In this document: positions 50,701 through 61,096 of the stretch, one piece after another
Position numbering within the stretch: the stretch's first letter is position 1
Layout: the number at the start of each line of letters is the position of its first letter
Source: Argentina anserina
Taxonomy: Eukaryota > Streptophyta > Magnoliopsida > Rosales > Rosaceae
Reading direction: 5' to 3'
Assembly: GCF_933775445.1 (NCBI RefSeq)
Contig: NC_065873.1
Span: 23,622,001 to 23,686,000 of the forward strand
DNA length: 64,000 nucleotides
The notes under the pieces: generated by a model
Seen by the model: the letters and a program-made list of their open reading frames with translations, nothing else
Told to the model about the DNA's origin: nothing
Databases searched by the model: none
Made by a program: the position numbers and the translations under genes

Positions 50701-53700
50701 TCCCTTCATATTTGCATCACCATTCTCTCATAAACACAACCGAATTGCTGCCCAAAAATACCCAGAAAATTCGAGCCAAAATCTTCATCCATCACCACAA
50801 AACCGTGCTCATCTTCCTCCTCTTCCGATTTGAATTCATCCTTGCTTCATCCTAGAAGGTTTCTAATGTGTGATTCATCCATGGCTTGTAATTTTTATTT
50901 AGGTTTTCTGCAATTTTCGAATTTATTGTATGAATTCTTGAATGTTATTTTCGGTTTTATATATGAAGAACATAAATTCAGACTTATTTGGTTTTATGTT
51001 TTGATTGTATAAACTCATGAAAGATGTATGAATCCGTGTATAATAGCTATGGGTAGTAGGATTTTTGAAATTAATTTAGGTTTTATTTCAATTAATTCCA
51101 TGAACTTGTGCATCTAAATCAATGCATTGAGGAAGCCAAGGCCATGGTTCTCCTAAGGTTGCGATTTCATTCACCAAAGTGTTCATTGATTGAATATGCG
51201 CTTCGTGTTTCAATTATTGATACTTGTTTAGGGTTGTGATAGTTCTAGGAATTTACATGCTTAATCAAGATGAGTGACACTATGCTTGCTTACATGTCTC
51301 CAATTCGACTTAATGTGCTTATGTGCTACTTTGTTGTTTAACTAGAACGCTTCGTTATGTTGAACTCTTTTTAGCATATGTTTAGGATTGAACGCTTCGT
51401 TGATTCTAAATAATTAAGAAGTCTTAACGATTAGATGAACCGTTTCAGACTCTAATTAGAATTGGAATTGAAATGGACTAAGAAGAATCGAAAATACTTG
51501 CTGCATATATGTTGTTCTATACTTGTTATACATGTTTTTTGAGTAGAATTCGTGTTTTGGTTATGTGATGAATGGTTGATTAATTGTATATAAGTAATTT
51601 AAGATTTATTTTAAGTAGTAGTTATAGAATCCAAACCCAAATCCCCCAATAACATGATAAGTGTTGAGGCCCTTTTGATTCCCCGGACTGAACGATCCCT
51701 GCTTATTCTATACTAACGATGATCTTTTTCAAGGTATTTTATAGACGTTCTAACAAAACGCTCTATCATTTGGTGTACAATCTTGCTTCCTTTAAGGTCT
51801 GCAACACCGTCCTCAGATGCACCACATGCTCTTCTTGAGACTTGGAGTATATCAGAATGTCGTCCACAAACACCATGACTAACTCATCCAAGTACGGGCT
51901 AAAAATTTGGTTCATCAAACTCATAAAGACAGATGGTGAATTTGTCAAACCAAAGGGCATGACCACAAACTCATAGTGTCAATACCGGGTCCTAAAAGCC
52001 ATCTTCTATATATGTCATTCCTTCATCCGGAGTTGATGGTAACCGGATCTCAAATCAATCTTAGAGAACACCGTAGCTCCTTTAAGTTGATCGAACAAGT
52101 CATCAATCCTAGGCAATCGATACCTATTCTTGATAGTCACCTTATTCAGTTCCCTGTAGTCCACACAAAACTGCAGAGAACCATCTTTCTTTTTCACAAA
52201 CAGAACCGGTGCTCCCCAGGGTGAGACGCTAGGTCTAATGAACCCTTGGTCCAATAGTTCATCTATCTGCACCTTCAACTCCTTAAGTTCGTTCTATCTC
52301 ATTCTATAAGGCGCCTTTGACACTGATGCCGTACCGGGTACCACATCTATGTAGAAATCTACAACTCTTCGTGGAGGTAACCCCGGTATCTCTTGGAACA
52401 CTTCACTATATTCAAATACTACCGCAATGTCTGCAATAGTCACTTTCTGATCTACATATTCCACATGTGCCAAAACTCCTATTCTCATGGCATTATCTGA
52501 CTTGAGGAAACAGTAACGAAACACTGGTTCTTCGGGCCTATGGAAGAACACCACCATGTCAAAACAATCAATCATTGCGTGCTGCGGCCTCAACCAATCA
52601 ATTCCTAGGATCACATCATAGGTATGGTCCGGAATCACTATCAAAGAAGCAGATGATTCTCTACCTCCAATCACAATAGGACAAGCCTTACAGATTGTCT
52701 CCAGCTCGAAGGACACTCCACGGGGTGTAGTGACACATAACGAGTTTCCAAGAGGATCCTAACACCTCCAGTACCGAACTAGCAATAAATGAATATGATG
52801 CTCCTGTATCAAACATTACTCTAGCAAGGTACTCAAAAATAGATAAGGTACATTCCACTCATGTGTCTCGCTGACCTACTGCGAACACTCTAGCTTGGCC
52901 CGCTAGTAACTGTCTCTGCTGATGTTCCTGTATACCCTGCAGAGGTCGGGTACAGTCTTTAGCCATATGTCCCAATTGCCCACACTTATAGCAGCATGTT
53001 CTCTTTGATTTCGGACAAGTTGTGGCGTAGTGCCGCATTTCGTTGCAAACGAAACACCTTATTGCTGCCATCGGTCTAACAGGTGCGGTCCTAACAGAAG
53101 GAGATGTTGCCTTAGCCGGAGTCTAGTAATAGGGTCTCGGCCTCTTCCAAGATCCACCTTTTTGTCCTGAGGACCCGTTGCCTGAACTAATTGCCTTGCC
53201 TTTTTCTCTCGTATCTCTATTTTCCACATCTCCTCCGCGAGTCTTATTACACTGCTCCAAATTCAGGGCACTCACATACATCAACTCCTTGGTGGGCAGA
53301 CAAAGTGCTGATATGATGGTCTTGTACTCTTGTTTAAGTCCCCGTAGAAACTTCTGAGCTAAGGAGGTTGCACCTATTGGTCTGACAAATTGATACAACT
53401 ATGCAAAACGGGCCTCATACTCCCTGAAAGTCAAATCTCCCTGTACTAGCTAAAGGAACTCAAGTTCTAAATCCTCCTGTACTGTAGCTGGAAAGTACTT
53501 TTCTCGAAATAGTGCCGTGATACCATCCCAGGTCAAGGTAGACACATCCACAGTCCGCCTCGTGCTCTTCCACCAATCCATAGCATCATCTTTTAAGAAG
53601 AAAGTGGCTATCATCCTATTCTCTATCTCAGAGCACACCATTATCTCAAAGTAGGTTTCCATACTCTCAATCTAGTGATCCGCTACCATATGATCCAGGC

Positions 53701-53917
53701 CCCCATGAAATGATGGCGCTGACAAACTACTGATGTGTTTGATCAGCTTTAGCACACGACCATCGTCTTTAATGACTGCTGCGGGGTCAACCTGTTCTTT
53801 TTGTGGCGCCACCTCTTCATAGAGATTATCCACATTGCGGACTCGGCCTCCAGCTCTAGCTCGGCCTCGGTCTCTTGCCCATCCTCGGCCTTACGCGCGG
53901 CCTTTCTCCAAATTCAT
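47754..53917 (-). pseudogene. Gypsy gag-pol pseudogene
   Basis: Gag starts near 53917 and includes KDDAMDWWKSTRR and two CCHC zinc knuckles (CFVCNEMRHYATTC, CYKCGQLGHMAKDC). The protease has FDTGASYSF (about 52835). RT (52278-51774) has DLRSGYHQL and [10 protein letters not shown]; it is cut by a solo LTR and resumes at 49833 with [16 protein letters not shown]. RNase H (49741-49250) has [13 protein letters not shown]. Integrase has the HHCC region, then MDFVTGLP, SDRDARF and GQTERVN (D, D, E). In-frame stops occur throughout, most readable as C-to-T or G-to-A changes (see findings). The frame ends at a deletion junction with the 3' LTR. Confidence 0.92.
49834..51768 (+). mobile_element. Solo LTR of an unrelated family, 1935 bp, inside RT
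   Basis: Begins TGATAGGAGC and ends GCTCTATCA, flanked by a perfect 5-bp duplication TTTGG (49829-49833 and 51769-51773). It splits the RT between LYTK and the EKCEFW block. A TATA box (TATATATAG, 50685-50693) is followed by a CA-rich leader, so LTR sense is forward. No coding capacity. It shares no visible sequence with the surrounding LTR family. Confidence 0.9.
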
Positions 53918-54189
53918 CACCTTGAAACATTTAAACACTTAGTCAATACATTTGAAGTCTTGAATCTGAATAAAATAGATCTAACATATATTAACCTAAG
54001 ATTTCAGAAAGAAGGTGAATAATCAAAGTATTATCACAATACTTACTAGAGGACCAAACCTTAAGGTGTGGCTCCTAACACTCTTGCGTACCCCGCGACA
54101 TATCAATACCGAATAGCATGTGATGTGGGTCCGATGCAGTCGGGCCATCGCTCCTGGATGATATTGATAGATCGCCAAATACACAACCT

Positions 54190-54205
54190 ACGCTCTGATC
54201 CCAAC
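54190..54205 (-). other. Primer-binding site of gypsy element
   Basis: Directly next to the 5' LTR. In element sense it reads TTGGGATCAGAGCG, close to the initiator-Met-type PBS (TGGTATCAGAGC) of many plant gypsy elements. Confidence 0.75.
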
Positions 54206-54432
54206 TGTCACGACCCCGAAATTTAAGTATGAAACTCGAAAATCGAAGCCATGAAAAATTGAAGCCATGAAAAATAAAAAACAATCTCAATAATTCGAAA
54301 TCATCTTATCGTCACAGCGTATCACTACTGAGTTCATAGTACAACTCAGTCAAATGGATTATTACAAAACCAATTTAAAATTCACGCATTATTTCAAATG
54401 GAGCTCTTGCGACCGGCGGTGAGGGCCACGGC

Positions 54433-57390
54433 TGTAATAACCCTATTTTTCAAAACGATATTTGGTTTGATTTGAATTAAATAAAGTTGTGAGATTCAAT
54501 TAGAATGAATTTGATTGTTGGCGACCTTATGAAACGAAAACGGAAACGTTCTCGGAAAGTTTAATTAGAAAAAAACGTTACGTTTTCGAACGAATATATC
54601 GACTTTTATTCTGTCGCTCGGTTGTGAAAACTTCCTTCACGAAAGTTGTAGAGCTCGTCGATACGAGTTCGTGGGCGCTTCACACGTTCGAATCGGAAGA
54701 AGTACGTGAAAGTTATTAACGTCGGAAGTTCGTTTCCGATTTTAGAAACTAGTATAAATAGGAAAATTTAGGGATTAGGGTTTCCATTTCTGGAAACCCT
54801 TCGCCCACGCCTCCCTCCCTTCTCTCTCCCCCTCGCGACTCTCTCTCCCCGACCCTCTCCTTCCAAGCCGGCGATCTCCCTCCACCGGCCTTCGTGCTTG
54901 ACACCGCCGGTGTCACTGAGACCGCGCGACCACAACGCAGCGACCGGTGGTAGCGGCGACGCACCCCGAGCGGGGATCGAGAAGCGCCGACGGAGCTCGA
55001 CCTCGGGTTCGTCGATTTCGACGTGGCCGGCATCGCAGGAGCTCGGCGCCACCACCACGAGCTCGCCCTCCTTCTCCACGACACGAATCAACCCACGGGA
55101 AGACTCACCTCGAGCAGCGACGCCAGCGATCATCTCCCCTCGAACCCGAGCCCTCACAGCGATTTTTGGAACTCCTCCGATGAATCCGACGGTCCAAAAC
55201 GTTGATTGAGGTAAGGATTAACCTTGTGTGATTGTTGTGATGGATTGTTGATGATTTTTGGAGGATTTGGTTTGGATTTGTGGGAATCTAACCGAAGGTA
55301 AGCTACTTAAGGAGGTGCTTGTTTCGGACAAGCGTAGCAGCCTTGCTTTCGAGCGAAGCTACTACACCGCTGCCTTAGGCGGCGCGTGTGGGAGCGTGGA
55401 GGTGTCTAGGGGCGGCGTGAGGCCGTGGGGAGGAAGAGGAGGAAGAAAATGAGAGAAATAGGGCGGCGGTGGCGTGCTACGCGCCAGTTTTGGGCTCGGC
55501 TCGTGTGCCCCACGCGCTGCAACAGTGAGTGGCGCGTGACCACCACGCACGGCCTGCCAAAGGTGGCGAGTGTACCCCACGCGCCGCCACGTGCGGCGGC
55601 ACGTGAACAGTGTTTCTGAATGGTAAATTTGTAATTTATTTTTACGTACGGTAAATGTAAATGTAAATTACTTTCAGTAAATGTAAAAAGTAATTTCAGA
55701 AGGGTAATTCAGTAATTATTATTTACTGAGACAGTATTTACATTAAATAGTATTTGTATGTACAGAAATACGTAAACAGTATGTACACGTACAAGGATAC
55801 GTAATTGATGTGTATTTGTACATAAATACGTGAATAGTACATACGTGAATAGTAAATTCGTAAAACCAGAAATTGCTGAACAGTAACTTATTATTACTGT
55901 TTCGACATTTAAAGGTTTACGAAACGTTTCTAAATTCTTTTCTTTTCTTTTCAAAGGTGGTCGATAAATCAAGGAAATGATTATCTTCGGAAATTGTGGA
56001 ATTACGCTCGAGTTGTTAAGGTGAGTGAAATCTCACATATTTACGAATCTACCCTTGCGGAGATTCAAGATTTTTGCAAGAGTTTTTAATATTGAATTAC
56101 GACATGTATACGATATAGTGAATTACATATATACAGTATAAATGGTAATAAGTATATATATATAGTTCGCTATATTATATACTGTTATGAATTGGTCACT
56201 TCGATGACGATAATTATATATTGAGCAGATGATTTAATTTGTACAATATGAGGTGTGATTATTGTACGTGGTTTTTAACATGGTGTTTGTTAAACGTTTT
56301 GTCTTCAGACGTGTTTATGAAATATGACATGTATATGATATAACGGATTATATATACATTGTATAAAAGGTAAATAGTTACATGTATATATAGTTTGCTA
56401 TATAATATATTGTTATGATTTTATCGTGATGATGTCATTTTGATGTCGAGATTTATATATCGAGCATGTGATTTTGATTTGTACAATATGAGGTGAGATT
56501 ATTGTACGTAAATTTAACATGGAGATTGTTAAATGTTGATTTGTCTTCGGACTTGATTTTTGTACAATATGATGTGAGTTTATTGTACGTGTTTGGCAAG
56601 TCGGAGCCTAGCCTTTGGCCGGGCGAAAGTTACGATACAGTTAGAGCTCTAGTCTGTCTGCCAGAGTACTGCATGTGAGGTAACATGTGGTTATCGACTC
56701 ATGAGTACTCATATTTTTGGATGTTGGGTAGCAGGTGGTTACCCAATATCGGCGGTGTACTACGTGAGGGGTAACAGATGTGTACCAGCGTTCATTAGTA
56801 CCCGTATTATAAATGTATTTGGGTAACCAGAAGGGTTGCCCGATTTCTCATGAGCACTTTCATTTCACATATTTTTGGGACAACCAGATGGACCGTCCAT
56901 TGACTCATGAGTGCATTTATATTTGTTGATTTGTTATTTTTCGTATATATTGATATGCGAATTATATTTTCATTTTACTCATACGAGCTATAAGCTTACA
57001 GTTTTTGTGTTTACAATCCCGATGCACCAATTCGATGGTGTAGGGGATAATTCCGCAGGTGTTGACTAGTGGAGATTGAGAGACGACTCCGGAGACTCGA
57101 AGTTATTCATTATCCTGCTTGTGGTGTGGTTTTCATTTCAGAATTGTGTGTGAGAATTTGTGAGGATTTATTGGTGAGTTTTGTCAGAGATTGTGAGGAT
57201 TATTACATTTCCATTTTATGTAATGCTGAATTATAAATTTGGTTTGTAATAATTGTTTTTCTGAGTTGTATTGAGAACTCAGTGATGATCTGCTGTGCAT
57301 TTAAAATGATTTCGATTCGTTGAGATTGTTTTGGTGTTTCACGACTTTAAAATTTTGAGTTTTTAAGCTCGAAATTTTAGGGTCGTTACA
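54433..57390 (+). mobile_element. Layer 4: complete solo LTR of the same family, 2958 bp
   Basis: Begins TGTAATAACCC and ends GGGTCGTTACA, with a perfect 5-bp duplication ACGGC (54428-54432 and 57391-57395), inserted in opposite orientation into the gypsy 5' LTR. It is the best reference copy of the LTR: TATA box TATAAATAG at 54753-54761, GC-rich leader, multiple short TACGTGAACAGTA-type motifs (55740-55900), the 64-nt block at 55957-56020, tandem repeats at 56640-56940 and the terminal segment with GATGGTGTAGGGGATA near 57038. Confidence 0.92.
56640..56940 (+). repeat. Degenerate tandem repeats inside LTR (CATGAGTACC/GGTAAC units)
   Basis: About three to four units of 85-100 bp, each with CTCATGAGTAC followed by GGGTAACCAGA or GGTTGCC-type motifs. 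The same array is present in the other copies (45290-45512, 45940-46190 reverse, 59220-59510), with different unit numbers. Confidence 0.7.
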
Positions 57391-59907
57391 ACGGCCGCCC
57401 GGTTGGCGAGATCGTCGGCGACGATTTCGGAGAGAGAGAGAGTCGGGGAGAGAGGGAGAGAGAAGAGAGAGAAAGGGGGAAGGAGGCGGGTGAGGGGTTT
57501 CCGAAAATGGAAACCCTAATCCCTAAAATTTCCTTTTTATACCCTTTTCCAAATCGGAAACTAACTAACGTCGTTAATAACTTTCACGTACGACATCTGA
57601 TTAGGACACGTGACGCGTCTACGAACTCGTATTGACGAGCTCTACAACTTTCGTGAAGGAAGTTTTCGAAAACGAGTGACAGAGTAAAAATCGACTCCCG
57701 CGTCGCGGAAACGTAATATTTTTCAAATTGAGATTTCCGACGACGGTTATGTTTTCGATTTGACAATGTTGCGAAGTGAAACCAATGTAGTTTATTAATT
57801 TTACAAACTTTATTTAATCCAAAGAATTCAAATAATTTGATTCCGAAAATCGAGTCATTACACTTATATCTACATATATTATTGGATAACCAGATGGGCT
57901 GTCCTTTGACTCATGAGTACATCTATAATTGGATGTTTCAATATTTACTCTCGTATTACTATGCATGTTATTTTTTCGTTTACTCATACGAGCTGCAAAG
58001 CTTACCAGGTTTGTGTTTTTCAATCCCGGTGCACCTATTCGATGGTGTAGGGGATAGTTCTGCAGGTGTGGATTAACAAAATCAACGGACAACTCTGAAG
58101 ACTTCGAAGTTGCCTTATTTTATTTTGTGGTGGGGATTGAGAGGATATTTACATTTTCATTTGATATAATGCTTTAATTATAAATTTGGTTTGTAATAAT
58201 CAATTCGACTGAGTTGTACTATGAACTCAGTAACGATCCGCTGTGACGATAAGATGATTTCGATTTATTGAGATTGTTTTAGAGTTTTTCATGGCTTCGA
58301 TTTTTGAGTTTCATACTTATAATTTCGGGGTCGTGACATTGTGATCTACGTTTTTGTTGTTGGATGTGTGTGAATTTTAGGAAGTTTGGACGGAGGAGTC
58401 GGTGGTGCGCATCCACCGCCTAGGGCAGAGCGTGGGAGGAAGTGTGGTGGCAGAGAGACGGCGTTAGACCGCGGGAGGAAGCAGGTGGGCAGACGGGTGA
58501 AATTGTTAAATAATGCTATTGATTCAGAGGGCCGTGTTCGTGGACTAGAATTCATTTGGCATGAATCGTAACTATGACAGATGTGGTCGCAAACAAGTTC
58601 ACGCGCGGTTGTTTGGGCGGCGCGTGAGGCCTACGCGCGACCGTTTGTGGCGGCGCGTGAACAGTAATTTATGAACACTTCTTGAACAGTGATTTATGAA
58701 CAGTGATTTAGCTGTGATGAATCGTCACCTGTGATTTTACGTATCGTTTTCTAAGCACGTTGTTATGCTATTAGGTGGTCGATGAAATGAGTGAGGAAAT
58801 CACCCTCGGTGTCGTTGAAGTTGCACGCAGGAAATAAAAGTGAGTAAATCTCACTATGATAAGTCTACCCTTGGTGGTGACTTATATTTACGATTTCTTA
58901 AAAAGAGTGAACTGTGACATCTATATAATATAGTGGTTGTGTATGTGTACAAAAATGGTAAATACGATACATATATATGGGTTGCTATATTATATAATGT
59001 TACGGTTTTTATTTCCAAATGAGATTATATTGTGGTGACTATATTTATATCGTTGTACAAGAGTTACATGGTTGTAGTACAATAAACATGTGTTGATTGT
59101 TATATTGTACGTGGTTTTAACATTGAGTCTTGTTAAAACGTTTCCTGGTCTTCAGACGTTGTTGGTAGTAATCGGAACCAAGCCTTAGCCGGGTGTCAGT
59201 TATGATCAGTTAGAGCTCTAGTATGTCTGTCGGTGTACTGCATGAGGGATAATAGATGAGTTGCCTGGGTCTCATGAGTACCCATATTTCGGTTTGATAT
59301 TGGATAACATATGGGTTGCCCAGTGTCTGTCGGTGTACTGCATAAGGGATAACATATGGGTACCTGGGTCTCATGAGTACCCATGTTTTTAAATGATATT
59401 GGGTAATAGATGGGTTGCCCAATGTCTCATGAGTACACATATTTTAAATAATATTTGACAACCAGATGGGTCATCCAGTGTTTCATGAGTATGCTTGTCT
59501 TTAAATGTTATCTGTCATATTTCTTTTGTATGTGATATATGTTATACTGTTGGTTTAGTTATACGAGCTGAAAAGCTTACCGGGTTTGTGTTTACAATCC
59601 CGGTGCACCAATTTGATGGTGTAGGGGATAGTTCTGCAAGTGGGGATTAGCAGATTTAGAGGATTTACTCTGAAGATTTTTTTCTTCTGTTTGTGGTGAG
59701 GATTGAGTGAATTTTAAATTTCTATTTGTTATAATACTGAGGTATAAACTGGTTATGTATTATTCAAGTCGACTGGATCGTACTGTCAACTCAATTTTGA
59801 TACACTGTTACTATAGGATGATTTCAATATATTTGAGATTGTTTTAGAGTTTTCATAACTTCGAATTCGAATTTTTATCATTCGAATTTCGGGATTGTGA
59901 TAGTACT

Positions 59908-61096
59908 AGAGACTTTGTGTAAATAATAATTGACTTTTGACATCTATCTTGTTTCTGCCTACTCATTCACATGAACAAAAACAAAGCAAAAACTAAGGTC
60001 AATTAACTTTTTTTTTTTGTTAAATAGAATCATCAAACTAAGCAGAGGCGGAGCTACTTGGGGGCAAATGGGTGCCATGGAACGCCTCCATGTTTGAGTT
60101 GTCTATGTATTTAACCCTTATAGCATGGTTTTAATTGAATGAAACTTGAGTTGATTGTATGTAGTGGCAACTAATGATAAAAGAAGATTAACACAACATG
60201 ACCAAAACATCAGGCTCAACAGAGATTACCAAAAATTTCATTAGATGCGTGTTTAGTAATACAAAAGGAGAGCTAGAAGGCTTACCGGCCACTTGGATAT
60301 GCATGTTTGCCATTTGTTTTCTATTTGTATTTTGGAACGATCCTAAATATTTGTTATATGACAACAACCGCACCAGCCTTTATTTAATTAAATAAAAAAA
60401 ATCTGTATCAACTGTAGTTGGTCAAAATATGTTAGATATGTACGTTCAAGGGGTATTTCACTTATCATTTTTGTTTTTTATACTAAATTAATAAAGTATA
60501 AAGAAGATCTTCCGGAGCAGCCAGCTCTAAGGAGATCAAAATTAAGAGCAGAAGAAACACGAGAGAAATCGGCCTCCAAGGAACGCTCTGAAGAAACTCC
60601 ATGACCAAATCAGCCACGAATATGTGGTTGAACACAATAATCTGTTTGATTCTACTGTACCTAACGATGGGGATTAATCTCCAAAGAATCTTAATTTTTC
60701 ATTTATTTTAGTCCATATACAAAAAATTGCATTTGTTTTACCGTAATTATTCAAGAATCTATCTGAAATTTATCATGGTTGCAACTAAAGCAAAAACAAA
60801 GGGATTTCCTAACAACTGAGAGACTCCTACTGCAACAAACCGGAAATGTATACTCTCTTCATATTTATCCTCACTTATTAATTTCCCAACAATTTTTTTT
60901 ACCCCATCCTCTATATATATAAAGGGCAGCAGAGTATCTGATTTAGTCATTGTCAAATAGGAGTTGCTGTAACATTCACTAGTTTTTTCTTCCTTCTTCC
61001 CCTTCACCATTTTTCTTCCTGCTAAAACATCACTTATTTATCTCAAGACCAGAACACCAACAAAAAGAGCTTAATTTGTAGCCAGATTTTCTGGCC
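59908..61096. promoter_or_regulatory. Upstream region of GT47 gene
   Basis: AT-rich intergenic DNA. A TATA box (TATATATATAAAGG, about 60914-60927) lies about 170 bases before the start codon. At 60043 there is a CAGAGGCGGAGC motif like a hAT element end, but its partner is not visible. Confidence 0.5.

Larger units (their letters stand above)
45513..57862 (-). mobile_element. Layer 3: Ty3/gypsy retrotransposon, minus orientation
   Basis: Begins TGTCACCACCCC and ends CGAGTCATTACA on the forward strand, with a perfect target duplication CTTAT (45508-45512 and 57863-57867). It sits in layer 2. In element sense the 5' LTR is 57862-54206 (itself interrupted), followed by a primer-binding site, gag-protease-RT-RNase H-integrase, and a 3' LTR (47758-45513) that has lost its first 270 bp or so. 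The integrase tail motif VFHISMLRKYVPD and the 3-kb LTRs suggest the Tekay/Del branch, but that is an inference. Many stops and two insertions make it inactive. Confidence 0.92.
54206..57862 (-). repeat. 5' LTR of gypsy element, with internal deletion and insertion
   Basis: Segments 54206-54432 and 57396-57862 are LTR. Relative to the 3' LTR about 1868 bp are missing at 54400-54402, and a forward-oriented solo LTR (54433-57390) is inserted. A short tandem duplication of an AGCCATGAAAAAT-type unit occurs at about 54247-54275. Confidence 0.85.
43424..58338 (+). mobile_element. Layer 2: second LTR of the same family (43424-45512 and 57868-58338)
   Basis: Begins TGTAATAACCC and ends GGGGTCGTGACA. 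It has a TATA box (TATAAATAG near 43741), a GC-rich leader, a long CT microsatellite at about 43849-43891, the 65-nt block at 44861-44925, and tandem CATGAGTACC-type repeats. It resumes after the inserted gypsy element at 57868. The flanks CACGC (left) and TTGTG (right) are not a target duplication, so one side has been rearranged or this LTR is the product of unequal recombination. Confidence 0.8.
42884..59902 (+). mobile_element. Layer 1: outermost solo LTR, split by later insertions (42884-43423 and 58339-59902)
   Basis: Begins TGTAATACCCC and ends ATTGTGATA, where the last bases look like a mutated TGACA. It is flanked by a perfect 5-bp target duplication GTACT (42879-42883 and 59903-59907). 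The two parts total about 2.1 kb and align in order with the other LTRs of this family: early coding-like GC block, a (G/T)-rich segment, a 65-nt conserved block at 58775-58839, then tandem repeats and a terminal hairpin ACCGGG/CCCGGT at 59579-59604. No internal gag-pol belongs to this layer, so it is a solo LTR. It is the most diverged of the layers. Confidence 0.85.

Noticed and set aside
59220..59510. CRISPR-like spaced repeats
   Set aside because: Units are degenerate, 85-100 bp, and part of a plant LTR found in all family copies; no short exact repeats with unique spacers.
60043..60080. hAT element start (CAGAGGCGGAGC)
   Set aside because: No matching opposite terminus or target duplication was found within reach, so it was not called as an element.
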